This document shows positions 16,647 to 25,691 of a stretch of 64,000 nt of DNA, piece by piece. Position numbers and translations under genes: made by a program. The DNA lies in NCBI RefSeq assembly GCF_900105395.1, contig NZ_LT629775.1:4672001-4736000 (forward strand). The letters run 5' to 3'. The notes under the pieces were generated by a model. That model saw only the letters and a list, made by a program, of their open reading frames with translations. It had not been told where the DNA came from and did no database searches. Each line of letters begins with the position of its first letter. Position 1 is the first letter of the stretch. The stretch is from Streptomyces sp. TLI_053 (GTDB lineage: Bacteria > Actinomycetota > Actinomycetes > Streptomycetales > Streptomycetaceae).

Positions 16647-17516
16647 GTGTCCGTGCGGACACCAGGGAGCGCACCGGACGACGAGGTGCTCGCCACCGTG
16701 ATCAGTCCGGCCGGAGAGCTCCGCCCGGACGGCCTGCGCGGCCCCGGCGGACGCCCCGCCGTCGATGTCCGGACCCTCACCCGGGTGCTCTTCGAACGGC
16801 TGGCCGAGCTGCCCCCCGACGCCCCCGAGCGGGAACGGGTCCGGGCCGCGCTGATCGAGGTCAACATCCCGCTGGTCCGGTACGCCGCCACCCGCTTCCG
16901 CAGCCGCAGCGAGCCGATGGAGGACGTCGTCCAGGTCGGCACCATCGGGCTGATCAACGCCATCGACCGCTTCGACCCCGGCCGCGGCGTGCAGTTCCCG
17001 ACCTACGCGCTGCCGACCATCCTCGGCGAGATCAAGCGATACTTCCGCGACAACGTCCGCACCATGCACGTCCCGCGCCGGCTCCAGGAGCTCTGGGTGC
17101 AGGTCAGCGGGGCGATGGAGGAGCTCACCGTGGTCCACGGGCGGACTCCCAAGGTGCCGGAGATCGCCGCCAGCCTGCGCATCCCCGAGGAGGACGTCCG
17201 GGCCTGCCTGGACGCCGGACGGGCCTACAACGCGGCCTCCCTGGAGGCGGCCCAGGAGCACGAGGGCGGCCTCGCGCTGCTCGACCGGCTCGGCTACGAG
17301 GACTCCGCACTGGCCGAGGTCGAGCACCGGGACATGGTCCGCCACCTGCTGGTCCAGCTGCCCGAACGGGAGCGACGGATCGTCATGCTGCGCTTCTTCG
17401 CCAATCTGACGCAGTCGCAGATCAGCACCGAGCTCGGGATGTCCCAGATGCACGTCTCCCGGCTGCTGTCCCGGATCCTGACCAGGCTCAGGACCGGCAA
17501 CTCCTGGGACGACTGA
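16647..17516 (+). CDS. RNA polymerase sigma factor, SigB/SigF/SigG family
   Basis: A 289-residue sigma-70 group 3 factor. Region 2 (NIPLVRYAATRFRSRSEPME and VVQVGTIGLINAIDRFDPGR) is followed by region 3 and region 4 with the HTH (LTQSQISTELGMSQMHVSRL). Such factors in streptomycetes drive spore-maturation and stress genes and are held by anti-sigma factors; none is encoded nearby. By position next to tadA it corresponds to SigF of S. coelicolor, from memory of gene order only. The GTG at 16647 has GGGAGGGG five bases upstream. It is a paralogue of the next gene. Confidence 0.93.
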   Translation: MSVRTPGSAPDDEVLATVISPAGELRPDGLRGPGGRPAVDVRTLTRVLFERLAELPPDAPERERVRAALIEVNIPLVRYAATRFRSRSEPMEDVVQVGTIGLINAIDRFDPGRGVQFPTYALPTILGEIKRYFRDNVRTMHVPRRLQELWVQVSGAMEELTVVHGRTPKVPEIAASLRIPEEDVRACLDAGRAYNAASLEAAQEHEGGLALLDRLGYEDSALAEVEHRDMVRHLLVQLPERERRIVMLRFFANLTQSQISTELGMSQMHVSRLLSRILTRLRTGNSWDD

Positions 17517-17579
17517 CCGGCCCGCCGCGTCACGGCCCGACAACGGGGCGTCACCGCCGCGTGACATCTTGCGACGTTC

Positions 17580-17600
17580 GGGTTTGCCGGGGATCGTGAG
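17580..17600 (+). promoter_or_regulatory. Conserved upstream element, copy 2
   Basis: Partner of 16562-16582. GTTT at 17582-17585 is followed after about 17 bases by GGTAT (17603-17607), resembling a SigB-type promoter (GTTT, GGGTAT). Confidence 0.4.
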
Positions 17601-17692
17601 CCGGTATGGAGGGGGGAAGAGGGCCGGCCGCGAGCACGGGAACGTTCCCCCGGCGGCACCCGTTGGACCGTCAGTCACGAGGGGGTGGGTGC

Positions 17693-18637
17693 ATGTCCGG
17701 AGACCTGGGCACTGCGGAGATCCACGCTGAAGCGGCCTCCGCCGCGCAGATCCCGCTCCAGCGGGCCGGGACGGCGCCGGACGCCGCGACAGCGCCGGAC
17801 ACCGGACCGGCGCCGGGCCCCGGGGCCGCGCCCGACGCCGGAGCCGCACCCGACACCGGAGCCGCGCCGGGTCCCGCGCTCGACACCCGGACGCTCTCCC
17901 GCTCGCTGTTCGTGCGGCTGGGCGCCCTGGCGCCGGGCAGCGCCGAGCACACCTACGTCCGCGACACCCTCATCGAGCTCAACCTGCCGCTGGTGCGCTA
18001 CGCCTCGGCGCGGTTCCGCAGCCGCAACGAGCCGATGGAGGACATCGTCCAGGTCGGCACCATCGGCCTGATCAAGGCGATCGACCGCTTCGACCCGGAG
18101 CGCGGTGTCGAGTTCCCGACCTTCGCGATGCCGACGGTGGTCGGCGAGATCAAGCGCTTCTTCCGCGACACCAGTTGGTCGGTGCGGGTGCCCCGGCGGC
18201 TCCAGGAGCTGCGGCTGGCGCTCACCAAGGCCGGCGACGAGCTCGCCCAGCGGCTCGACCGCTCCCCGACCGTCGCCGAGCTGGCCGCCTGCCTCGGCGT
18301 CAGCGAGGAGGACGTGGTGGAGGGCCTGGCGGTCGGGAACGCCTACACGGCGAGCTCGCTGGACTCCAGCCCGAGCGACGAGGACGGCGAGGGCCCGCTG
18401 GCCGACCGGCTCGGCTACGAGGACCTCGCGCTGGAGGGCGTGGAGTACCGGGAGTCGCTCAAGCCGCTGCTGGCCAAGCTGCCGCCGCGCGAGCGCCGGA
18501 TCATCATGCTGCGCTTCTTCGGCAATCTGACGCAGTCCCAGATCGGCGAGGAGATCGGCATCTCCCAGATGCACGTCTCCCGGCTGCTCACCAAGACCCT
18601 CACCCAGCTGCGCGAGGGCCTGACCACCGAGGGGTGA
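17693..18637 (+). CDS. RNA polymerase sigma factor, SigB/SigF/SigG family (paralogue)
   Basis: A 314-residue paralogue of the preceding sigma factor; regions 2-4 align closely (NLPLVRYASARFRSRNEPME, LTQSQIGEEIGISQMHVSRL). It differs by an N-terminal extension of about 65 residues made of degenerate APDTGAAPG-type repeats, which lies ahead of the folded domains and is probably disordered. By position it corresponds to SigN of S. coelicolor (gene order from memory). The ATG at 17693 has a GAGGGGG ribosome-binding site. The 176 bases between the two genes include an own promoter-like element, so they need not be one operon. Confidence 0.93.
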   Translation: MSGDLGTAEIHAEAASAAQIPLQRAGTAPDAATAPDTGPAPGPGAAPDAGAAPDTGAAPGPALDTRTLSRSLFVRLGALAPGSAEHTYVRDTLIELNLPLVRYASARFRSRNEPMEDIVQVGTIGLIKAIDRFDPERGVEFPTFAMPTVVGEIKRFFRDTSWSVRVPRRLQELRLALTKAGDELAQRLDRSPTVAELAACLGVSEEDVVEGLAVGNAYTASSLDSSPSDEDGEGPLADRLGYEDLALEGVEYRESLKPLLAKLPPRERRIIMLRFFGNLTQSQIGEEIGISQMHVSRLLTKTLTQLREGLTTEG

Positions 18638-18691
18638 GCCGGGGGGGCGAGCCGAGGGGCGAGCCCGGGGACGGAGGCGAGCCCTGCGGGC

Positions 18692-19627
18692 TCAGACCTC
18701 CGGCGGGCCGGCGCCCAGCGCCGGTTCCGCGACCGTGCGCGCGGCCGTCGCGCCCGCCCGGGGCGCGAGGTCCGGCAGGGGCCCGGACCCCAGCAGATTG
18801 GCCCGCAGTCCGGCCAGCACGCCCCCGTCCAGCCCGAGGCCGTCCGCCCAGAACGCCCCGAAGTCCGGCCAGCCGGCCGAGACCTCCTCGAAGGCCGCCT
18901 CCAGGTAGTGCCGCTCGGCCCGGAAGACCGGGAGCAGCAGCTCCGGATCGCTCGTCGCACCACGGGCCCGAAGGCTCTCCAGCACGGTCCGGACCACGGC
19001 GGCGGAACGCTCGTTGGTGAGCAGATAATCCGTGAACACCGTTTCCCGGTCCACCCCCAGTGCGGTCAGCAGCACCGCCGCCACCCACCCCGTCCGGTCC
19101 TTTCCGGCCGAGCAGTGGAACAGCAGCGGCGAGGCCCCCGGTTCGGCCAGGAGCCGCAGCACCCGGCCGAATTGTTCGCGGGCAATGGAATCGGTGACGA
19201 ACCACCGGTAGAGGCCGGTCATCATCGCCCCGGCCCGGCCGTCGCCGAGCAGGGCGCGCTGCCCGGCCGGGTCCCGTTCGGCCAGCGCCGCGCGCAGGGT
19301 GGCGCGGATGTCGAAGTCCACGGCGAAAACCGGCAGGTGATGAAGAGTCATGCCGGCGGCCGTCCGATCCGGTCCGGCCTCGCGGACCTCGTCCGGGCTG
19401 CGCAGGTCGACGATCCGGCGCAGGCCCAGCCCGGCCAGCCGCCCGAGGTCCTCGTCGGTGAGGCGGTCGAGGCCGTCGCTGCGCAGCGCGACGCCGGCCC
19501 TGAGCACCAGGCCGTCGGCCGTGCGGTAACCACCGAGGTCGCGGGCGTTCACGGCTCCGAACAGTCCCAGGCTGCGGGCGGCCGGGAAATCGGCGGCTCC
19601 GGTCGGCCGATCGGTCACGCTGCGCAC
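18692..19627 (-). CDS. Tyrosine-protein phosphatase (PTP-Z / MptpB type)
   Basis: A protein-tyrosine/lipid phosphatase of about 311 residues. The P-loop CX5R reads HCSAGKDRTGW, the form seen in MptpB-like enzymes with dual lipid and protein phosphatase activity. Upstream conserved parts are NARDLGGYRTADG and RIVDLRSPDEV. There is no signal peptide in the chosen form. Start is uncertain: GTG at 19627 (preceded by TATCCAAT) was preferred; ATGs at 19681 and 19693 would add residues unlike the family, and a GTG at 19618 is also possible. It is divergent from the polysaccharide locus. Confidence 0.87.
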   Translation of the reverse strand: MRSVTDRPTGAADFPAARSLGLFGAVNARDLGGYRTADGLVLRAGVALRSDGLDRLTDEDLGRLAGLGLRRIVDLRSPDEVREAGPDRTAAGMTLHHLPVFAVDFDIRATLRAALAERDPAGQRALLGDGRAGAMMTGLYRWFVTDSIAREQFGRVLRLLAEPGASPLLFHCSAGKDRTGWVAAVLLTALGVDRETVFTDYLLTNERSAAVVRTVLESLRARGATSDPELLLPVFRAERHYLEAAFEEVSAGWPDFGAFWADGLGLDGGVLAGLRANLLGSGPLPDLAPRAGATAARTVAEPALGAGPPEV

Positions 19628-20031
19628 CCCATTGGATATTCGGACGGTGACATGGCACAACCGTGAGCGATATTGCATGAACCTGCCCATCAAAACGGCA
19701 GGATGTGCGAGAGTGTCACGGGCAAGGCGGCCAGTGTAGGGTCCGGTTCATCCGTCGGCTCACACGATGGGTGAGCAGCGGTAACGCTCGGTTCCACGGC
19801 TTTTGTTTTTAATTGATTATTTGCGCAGCCGGTACGGTTTCGGCCACAATCAGCGCCCTCATGGCCCGACCATGAACGTTGGTAACAGATTCGCTGCACT
19901 CCTGCCCATTCGGTCCCGCCAGGAACGCAAGTTCCACCAGGATGGGCGCCGGGCAGCCTGCTGCCCTCGAACAGCTACAGGGCAGGTGAACGCGAGCAGC
20001 GGAGCGCCCTGCCCAGGGGAGGAAAGACAAC
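19628..20031. other. AT-rich divergent region before the polysaccharide locus
   Basis: No gene in 404 bases. It contains one of the most AT-rich stretches of the window (about 19799-19825, TTTTGTTTTTAATTGATTAT), about 200 bases upstream of the deacetylase gene, plus GGTAAC repeats at 19781 and 19880. A long leader or an upstream activator site for the large operon is likely. The ribosome-binding site AGGGGAGGAAAG lies just before 20032. Confidence 0.45.
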
Positions 20032-22419
20032 ATGGGTCGAGCGACCCGAAGAGTTGCCGCCTGCGCGGCAGCCGTTCTGCTGGCCGGTGGCCTGCAGTCG
20101 TCCCTCGCGCACGCCGCCACCACTACGCCCCGGATCGACCTCACCGTGCTCGTGATCAGCGACGGCGGTCCGGCCACGGCCGCGATCGCGGCCGAGCTCA
20201 AGAGCCAGGGCACCCCGTACAAGCTCGTCGACCTCAACGACGCCGGCCGACCGGTGATCGACGCGGCCTTCCTCAGCGACACGCTGAACGGCCAGCCGCG
20301 CGGCAAGTACCAGGGCATCGTCCTGCCCAACGACAACCCGTTCGCGGCCGGCTCCGCCGAGATGGCCGCGATCGCCACCTACGAGGCGGCGTTCGGCGTC
20401 CGCCAGGTCGACGCGTACACCTACGCCCGTCCCGACGTCGGCCTGAACTGGGCCGTCAACCCCGGGTACATGGGCACCCTGGACGGCTTCCAGGGCCAGG
20501 TCACCGCCAGTGGCCTGGGCGGATCGTTCGGGTACCTCAAGGGCACCATACCCTTCGAGGACAACGACCCGGCCATCTCGGAGAGCTACGGCTACCTGTC
20601 CACTCCGAGGACCGACCTGCCCGCCGGCTCCAGCTTCACCCCGCTGGTCGAGGTGCCGATCCCCGGCACCACCGCCAAGGGCTCGCTGGTCGGCGAGTAC
20701 GCCCACGACGGCCGCAAGGAACTGGTCGTCACCTTCGTCTACAACCAGTACCAGCAGCAGTACCGGCTGCTGGCCCGCGGCATCGTCGACTGGATCACCC
20801 AGGGTGTCCACCTCGGCTACGACCGCAACTACTTCGCCGCCCACGTCGACGACGTCTTCCTGGCCGACGACCGCTGGGACACCGTGCTGAAGTGCACCCC
20901 CGGTGACGTCACCTGCCCGCCCGGCACCCCGGAGACGGCCAACCCGATCCGGATGACGGTCGCCGACGCGCAGTACGCGAAGCAGTGGCAGCTCGACCAC
21001 AACTTCACCATGGACATGGTGTTCAACGGCGGCGGCAGCGAGGACTGGAAGGCCGACCACGAGACGACCGCCGACCCGGTGGTCGACCAGATGATCGCCG
21101 ACCAGAGCAGCTACCGCTGGGTCAACCACACCTACACCCACCCGTACCTGGGCTGCCTCCAGGACGTCTCGGTGGTCCCGTGGAAGTGCACCAAGGACGC
21201 CGCGGGCGGCACCGTCTGGGTCGACCAGGCGACCATCACCTCCCAGATCAAGAACAACCTCGACTGGGCGGCCGCCCGGGGCCTGACCCTGGACAAGAGC
21301 GAGCTCGTCACCGGCGAGCACTCCGGTCTGCTGACCGCCCCGCAGGAGACCAGCGACAACCCGTACCTGGCCCCGTCGCTGGCCGCCAACGGGGTCAAGT
21401 GGACCGCCAGCGACGCCTCCCGCGAGCCCGCCCAGCGGGCCGTCGGCGCGGCGCTGACCGTCCCGCGCTACCCGATGAACGTCTTCTACAACGCCGCCAC
21501 GGCGAAGGAGGAGACCGACGAGTACAACTGGATCTACACCAGCGCGGCCAACGGTGGCAGCGGCGTCTGCGAGAGCAACGCCAACTCCACCTGCCTGCCG
21601 GCCCCGCTCGACGTGAACACCGGCTACCAGTCGTACATCGTGCCGCTGGAGGCCCGGATCGACCTCGGCCACGTGCTGAACAACGACCCGCGGCCGCACT
21701 TCATCCACCAGTCGAACCTGTCCGAGGACCGGATCGTCTACCCGGTGCTGGAGAAGGTCCTCTCGACCTACCGCTCGCTGCACGCCGACAACACCCCGGT
21801 CGTGAACCTGGCGCAGAAGGACCTCGGTCTGGAGTTCCAGCGGCGCGCGGCCTGGAGCAACGCCGTCAGCAACGGCCAGGTCACCGCCTACCGCGTCGGC
21901 AACGCGGTCCGGGTCAGCGCCCCGTCCGGCGTCCAGGTCCAGGCCACCATGCCGACCGGCACGGTCCAGCAGCTCGCCATCGGCACCACCGGCTTCGGCA
22001 CCGCCTACGCGGGCTCGCTCTCCGGCTGGGTCAAGCCCGGCCAGCTGCAGAGCGCGGTCCAGCTGCAGCTGCCGGCCGCGCCGGCCGCGCCGGCCGCCCC
22101 GGCGGCCGTCAGCCCGTCGGTCGCGGCCAAGTCCGTCGCGGCCCCGGCGCCGGCCGACACCAAGGTCGTCCCGCAGGGCACCGCGGACGCCGTCCCGGCC
22201 GGTCCGGGCGACACCGACCGCACCGACGCGCCCACCCTCGTCCCCGGTAGTGGGGCCCCGGTGGCGGGCAAGAACGTCGCTCCTGGTACCACTGCTGGTA
22301 AGGCGACCGGTACCACCGGGAAGGCCGCCGGCAAGGGCGACACCGCACAGCACGGCAAGGCCTCCGGGGGGAAGGCCGAACCCGTCAAGAAGACCGCCGG
22401 TACGTCCGGCACCCGCTAG
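20032..22419 (+). CDS. Secreted PelA-like polysaccharide deacetylase
   Basis: A 795-residue exported protein. A Sec signal peptide occupies residues 1-28 (MGRATRRVAACAAAVLLAGG, cleavage near AHA-ATT). An alpha/beta N-domain (about 30-250) is followed by a carbohydrate-esterase-4-like domain with HVDD (271-274) and HTYTH (366-370), the metal- and acid-site motifs of de-N-acetylases. The last 95 residues are Ala/Pro/Thr/Lys low complexity, possibly a wall-associated tail. The order of domains and the linked pelF gene make it the equivalent of the PelA deacetylase module without the PelA hydrolase. First gene of the locus. Confidence 0.85.
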   Translation: MGRATRRVAACAAAVLLAGGLQSSLAHAATTTPRIDLTVLVISDGGPATAAIAAELKSQGTPYKLVDLNDAGRPVIDAAFLSDTLNGQPRGKYQGIVLPNDNPFAAGSAEMAAIATYEAAFGVRQVDAYTYARPDVGLNWAVNPGYMGTLDGFQGQVTASGLGGSFGYLKGTIPFEDNDPAISESYGYLSTPRTDLPAGSSFTPLVEVPIPGTTAKGSLVGEYAHDGRKELVVTFVYNQYQQQYRLLARGIVDWITQGVHLGYDRNYFAAHVDDVFLADDRWDTVLKCTPGDVTCPPGTPETANPIRMTVADAQYAKQWQLDHNFTMDMVFNGGGSEDWKADHETTADPVVDQMIADQSSYRWVNHTYTHPYLGCLQDVSVVPWKCTKDAAGGTVWVDQATITSQIKNNLDWAAARGLTLDKSELVTGEHSGLLTAPQETSDNPYLAPSLAANGVKWTASDASREPAQRAVGAALTVPRYPMNVFYNAATAKEETDEYNWIYTSAANGGSGVCESNANSTCLPAPLDVNTGYQSYIVPLEARIDLGHVLNNDPRPHFIHQSNLSEDRIVYPVLEKVLSTYRSLHADNTPVVNLAQKDLGLEFQRRAAWSNAVSNGQVTAYRVGNAVRVSAPSGVQVQATMPTGTVQQLAIGTTGFGTAYAGSLSGWVKPGQLQSAVQLQLPAAPAAPAAPAAVSPSVAAKSVAAPAPADTKVVPQGTADAVPAGPGDTDRTDAPTLVPGSGAPVAGKNVAPGTTAGKATGTTGKAAGKGDTAQHGKASGGKAEPVKKTAGTSGTR

Positions 22420-22521
22420 ACAGGTGAACCCGGTGGCGGGTCGGCTCCCCGGCCCGCCACCGGCACCACCCACCGGCCGACTCGGCCGGGAGCTTGAGCA
22501 AGAACAGGAGGGGGGACAGAA

Positions 22522-24027
22522 ATGCGCGTCACCCTGCTCACCGAGGGGACGTACCCGCACCAGCACGGCGGCGTGAGTGTCTGGTGCGACCAACTCGTAC
22601 AGGGCATGCCGGACGTCGAGTTCGACATCATCGCCGTCACCGGTACCGGACACGAAGCACTGGCCTGGGAGCTGCCCGCCAACGTGCGGTCGGTCACCAC
22701 GGCCCCGCTGTGGGGCCCGGCCTCGGAGGCCAAGGCACCGCGCGGCAAGGAGATGCGCCGCTTCCTCAACGCCTACGAGCGCTTTCTGCACTCCATCCTG
22801 GACCCGGTCTACACCACCCACTTCGGCACCGAGCTGTACGGCTTCGCCGACCTCGCCCGGCGCGGGCTGCTCAGCCCGGCGCTGCGCAGCGAGCGTGCCC
22901 TGCGCACGCTGCAGCACGTGTGGACCCGTGACTACCTCTCCACCGCGGTCTCCCGGCCCACCATGCACGACGCGCTGAACGCCACCGACCTGCTGGAGCA
23001 CGCCCTGCGGCCGCTCTCGGTCGAGCCGCCGCGCGACGGCGTGGCGCACGCCGCCAGCGGCGGCCTCGCCACCCTGCCGGGCCTGATCGCCTCGCAGCAG
23101 TTCGGCGTACCGTTCCTGCTGACCGAGCACGGCATCTACCTGCGCGAGCGCTACCTCGGCTACCGCACCGGCCCGTACCGCTGGCCGGTCAAGGCACTGC
23201 TGCTCGGCTTCTACCGGATGCTCGCCGAGGAGAGCTACCGCCGTGCCGCGCTGGTCACCCCCGGCAACCGGTACAACCGGCGCTGGGAGGAGCGCGGCGG
23301 CACGCCCTCCACGCACATCCGCACCGTCTACAACGGCGTCGACCCCGCGGCCTTCCCGCCCGCCGGGCCCGAGCCGGAGACCCCCACCCTCAGCTGGGCC
23401 GGCCGGGTCGACCCGATCAAGGACCTCGAGACGCTGATACGCGCGTTCGCGATCGTCCGACGCGAGATACCCGACGCCCGGCTGCGGCTGTTCGGCGGCA
23501 CGCCCAAGGGCGGCGAGGCCTACCGCGAGAAGTGCGAGGCGCTGGCCGCCGAGCTCGGCGCCGGGGACTCGGTGGTCTTCGAGGGCCGGGTCGCGGACAT
23601 CACCGACGCGTACGCGGCCGGGAACGTGGTGATGCTCTCCTCGATCAGCGAGGGCTTCCCGTTCACCCTGATCGAAGCGATGTCCTGCGGCCGCGCCACC
23701 GTCTCGACCGATGTCGGCGGCGTGCGCGAGGCGGTCGGGGACACCGGCCTGGTCGTCCCCCCGCGCGAGCCCGAGCCGATGGCCGCGGCCGCGATCGAGC
23801 TGCTGCGCGACGCGGAGCGTCGGGCCCGGCTCGGCGAGCAGGCCCGGCTGCGGGTGATCGAGCAGTTCACGCTCCGCCAGAACATCGACGGCTTCCGCGG
23901 CATCTACACCGAGCTGCTGGGCACCGCCCGCTGGCTCCCCGAGGGCATGGTCGCCGTCACCGACGGCCCGCCGGACCCGGACTGGGAGCAGGCGGCCGAG
24001 CAGGAGCGCAGCGAGGTGACCGCATGA
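22522..24027 (+). CDS. pelF: GT4-family glycosyltransferase PelF
   Basis: A 501-residue cytosolic GT-B glycosyltransferase. The PelF hallmark TEGTYPHQHGGVSVWCDQLV is at residues 7-26 (DUF3492 N-domain), and the C-domain shows the GT4 donor site (SSISEGFPFTLIEAMSCGRA, with the EGFPF and E motifs). PelF uses UDP-sugars (UDP-GalNAc/GlcNAc) to polymerise Pel in Gram-negatives. The ATG at 22522 has GGAGGGGGGA upstream; the stop overlaps the next start (ATGA at 24024), so the polymerase and membrane protein are translationally coupled. Confidence 0.93.
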   Translation: MRVTLLTEGTYPHQHGGVSVWCDQLVQGMPDVEFDIIAVTGTGHEALAWELPANVRSVTTAPLWGPASEAKAPRGKEMRRFLNAYERFLHSILDPVYTTHFGTELYGFADLARRGLLSPALRSERALRTLQHVWTRDYLSTAVSRPTMHDALNATDLLEHALRPLSVEPPRDGVAHAASGGLATLPGLIASQQFGVPFLLTEHGIYLRERYLGYRTGPYRWPVKALLLGFYRMLAEESYRRAALVTPGNRYNRRWEERGGTPSTHIRTVYNGVDPAAFPPAGPEPETPTLSWAGRVDPIKDLETLIRAFAIVRREIPDARLRLFGGTPKGGEAYREKCEALAAELGAGDSVVFEGRVADITDAYAAGNVVMLSSISEGFPFTLIEAMSCGRATVSTDVGGVREAVGDTGLVVPPREPEPMAAAAIELLRDAERRARLGEQARLRVIEQFTLRQNIDGFRGIYTELLGTARWLPEGMVAVTDGPPDPDWEQAAEQERSEVTA

Positions 24028-25538
24028 GCGGGCCCCTGCGACTGGTTCCCGGCGAGGCGGTCGACGAGACCGTCCAGCTGCGGGTGCTGCCGCTCAAGCG
24101 ACGCCGCCCGACCCTGCCGCCCCAGCGCCCGCCGGTGCCGGACCAGCTCGACCTCTCCGCCGACCCGCTGGACGAGCTCGCCGAGCGGCTGCGCGACATC
24201 TGCGCGGACGCGGTCCACCCCTACGAGATCGCGGCGATCCTGGAGTCCGACGGCCTCTCCGACGAGCAGGCGGCCCTGCTGTACGGCCGCCCCGACTCCT
24301 TCACGCTCGCCGAGGAGCTGTTCGAACGGGTCGAGCGCCGCTACCCCGGGCCGAGCGCCGAGTTCGCCAACCCCTGGCGGGCCGACCCCTGGCGGTGCGT
24401 CGTGCGCGGCCTGGTGTTCGCCCTGCCCGGCCTCGGCTACCTGCTCGGCGCCAACCTCTTCGCCGCCGACCGGATGCGCTTCGGACTGCCCTCGGGCATG
24501 CTCGCGCTGTCCGTCGCGACCCTGGTCAGCTGGTCCTGGAACCAGGCCCTGGCCCACCGCTCCTACGCCTGGCTGGGCCGGGGGCGGCGGCGGTCGGCCG
24601 CGGGCTGTCTGGCGATCGGGGCGCCGCTCGGCGCGCTGATCGCGGCCGTCGCCGGCTACGTGGTCGGCGGCCCGCTGGGCGCGCTGTGCTTCGCCGCCGG
24701 GCAGTCCGGCTACCTCGCGGCGGCCACCGTGCTGCTGGTGCTCGGCCGGGAGAAGTTCCTGCTGGTCGCGCTGGCGCCGTCGGCCGTCGGAGCGGGGGTC
24801 GTGCTCGCCGTCGACGTGCCGCAGGTCGTCCGCACGGCGGTGCTGCTGGCCTCGCTCGGGCTGGCGGTCTGGCTCGCCGCCCGGGAACTGCTGCGCTGCC
24901 GGCGCGGCGAGGCCGATCCGGTCCCGCTGCGGCTGCCGCTGTCCAAGGAGGTCCCGCACCTGCTGTTCGGCCTCGCGGTCGGCACCCTGACCCTGATCGC
25001 CGGACTCGGCGTCACCGTGCACCAGGCGGTGCGCACCGGCAGCGCCGAGGGCGTCTCGACCAGCCCGACGGGGCCGGCCATGATCGCTCTGACGCTGAGC
25101 CTCGGACTCGCCGAGTGGCTGCTCTTCCGCTACCGGGCGATGGCCGTGGCCGCCCTGCGCACCAGTCACACCCCGGTCGAGTTCGCCCGCCGCACCGGTG
25201 GCGTGCTGCTCGGCTGCCTCTTCATCTACCTCACCACCGTGGCCGCCCTCGACGCCGCCGCCACCGTGCTCTGGCCCGGCGCCCCGGCGCTGGGCGTCCC
25301 GGAGCTCGGCGCGCTGCTGCTGCTGGGCGGCTCGCTCTGGCTGGCGCTGCTGCTGAACGCCTTCGGGTTCAGCTGGAGCACCGCCCTCATCTGTCTGGCA
25401 GCCGCGGGCGCCGAGTGCGCCGGACTGCTGACCGGTGCGGACCCGACCGTCCTGCAGCTGATCGGCTGCGGGACCGCGGCGGCCGTCCTCACCGCCCTCG
25501 CCGGGCCCGTGCTCGGCCGCACCACCAAGCACCGCTGA
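24024..25538 (+). CDS. Polytopic membrane protein, candidate polymer exporter
   Basis: A 504-residue protein. About 130 cytoplasmic residues (including LDELAERLRDICADAVHPYE, a helical segment) precede some 12 hydrophobic segments. I do not recognise a family with confidence. Its place directly after pelF with an ATGA overlap, and its size and topology, are those of PelG, the MATE-like Pel exporter, so it is a candidate exporter or synthase partner. A role in c-di-GMP sensing cannot be read from it. The tail ends GRTTKHR. Confidence 0.8.
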   Translation: MSGPLRLVPGEAVDETVQLRVLPLKRRRPTLPPQRPPVPDQLDLSADPLDELAERLRDICADAVHPYEIAAILESDGLSDEQAALLYGRPDSFTLAEELFERVERRYPGPSAEFANPWRADPWRCVVRGLVFALPGLGYLLGANLFAADRMRFGLPSGMLALSVATLVSWSWNQALAHRSYAWLGRGRRRSAAGCLAIGAPLGALIAAVAGYVVGGPLGALCFAAGQSGYLAAATVLLVLGREKFLLVALAPSAVGAGVVLAVDVPQVVRTAVLLASLGLAVWLAARELLRCRRGEADPVPLRLPLSKEVPHLLFGLAVGTLTLIAGLGVTVHQAVRTGSAEGVSTSPTGPAMIALTLSLGLAEWLLFRYRAMAVAALRTSHTPVEFARRTGGVLLGCLFIYLTTVAALDAAATVLWPGAPALGVPELGALLLLGGSLWLALLLNAFGFSWSTALICLAAAGAECAGLLTGADPTVLQLIGCGTAAAVLTALAGPVLGRTTKHR

Positions 25539-25691
25539 TGCGGCGCCCGCTGAACCGGCACCGCTGAACAGCTGAACAGCGCACCACGGAACCAGCACCG
25601 ACCGAACCACCTCCGGCCGGGTCACCACCGTCACGCCATCCGGCCGGTCCGTGCAGTACACGTCCCCGAAAGACACAGGAAGCGAATCACC

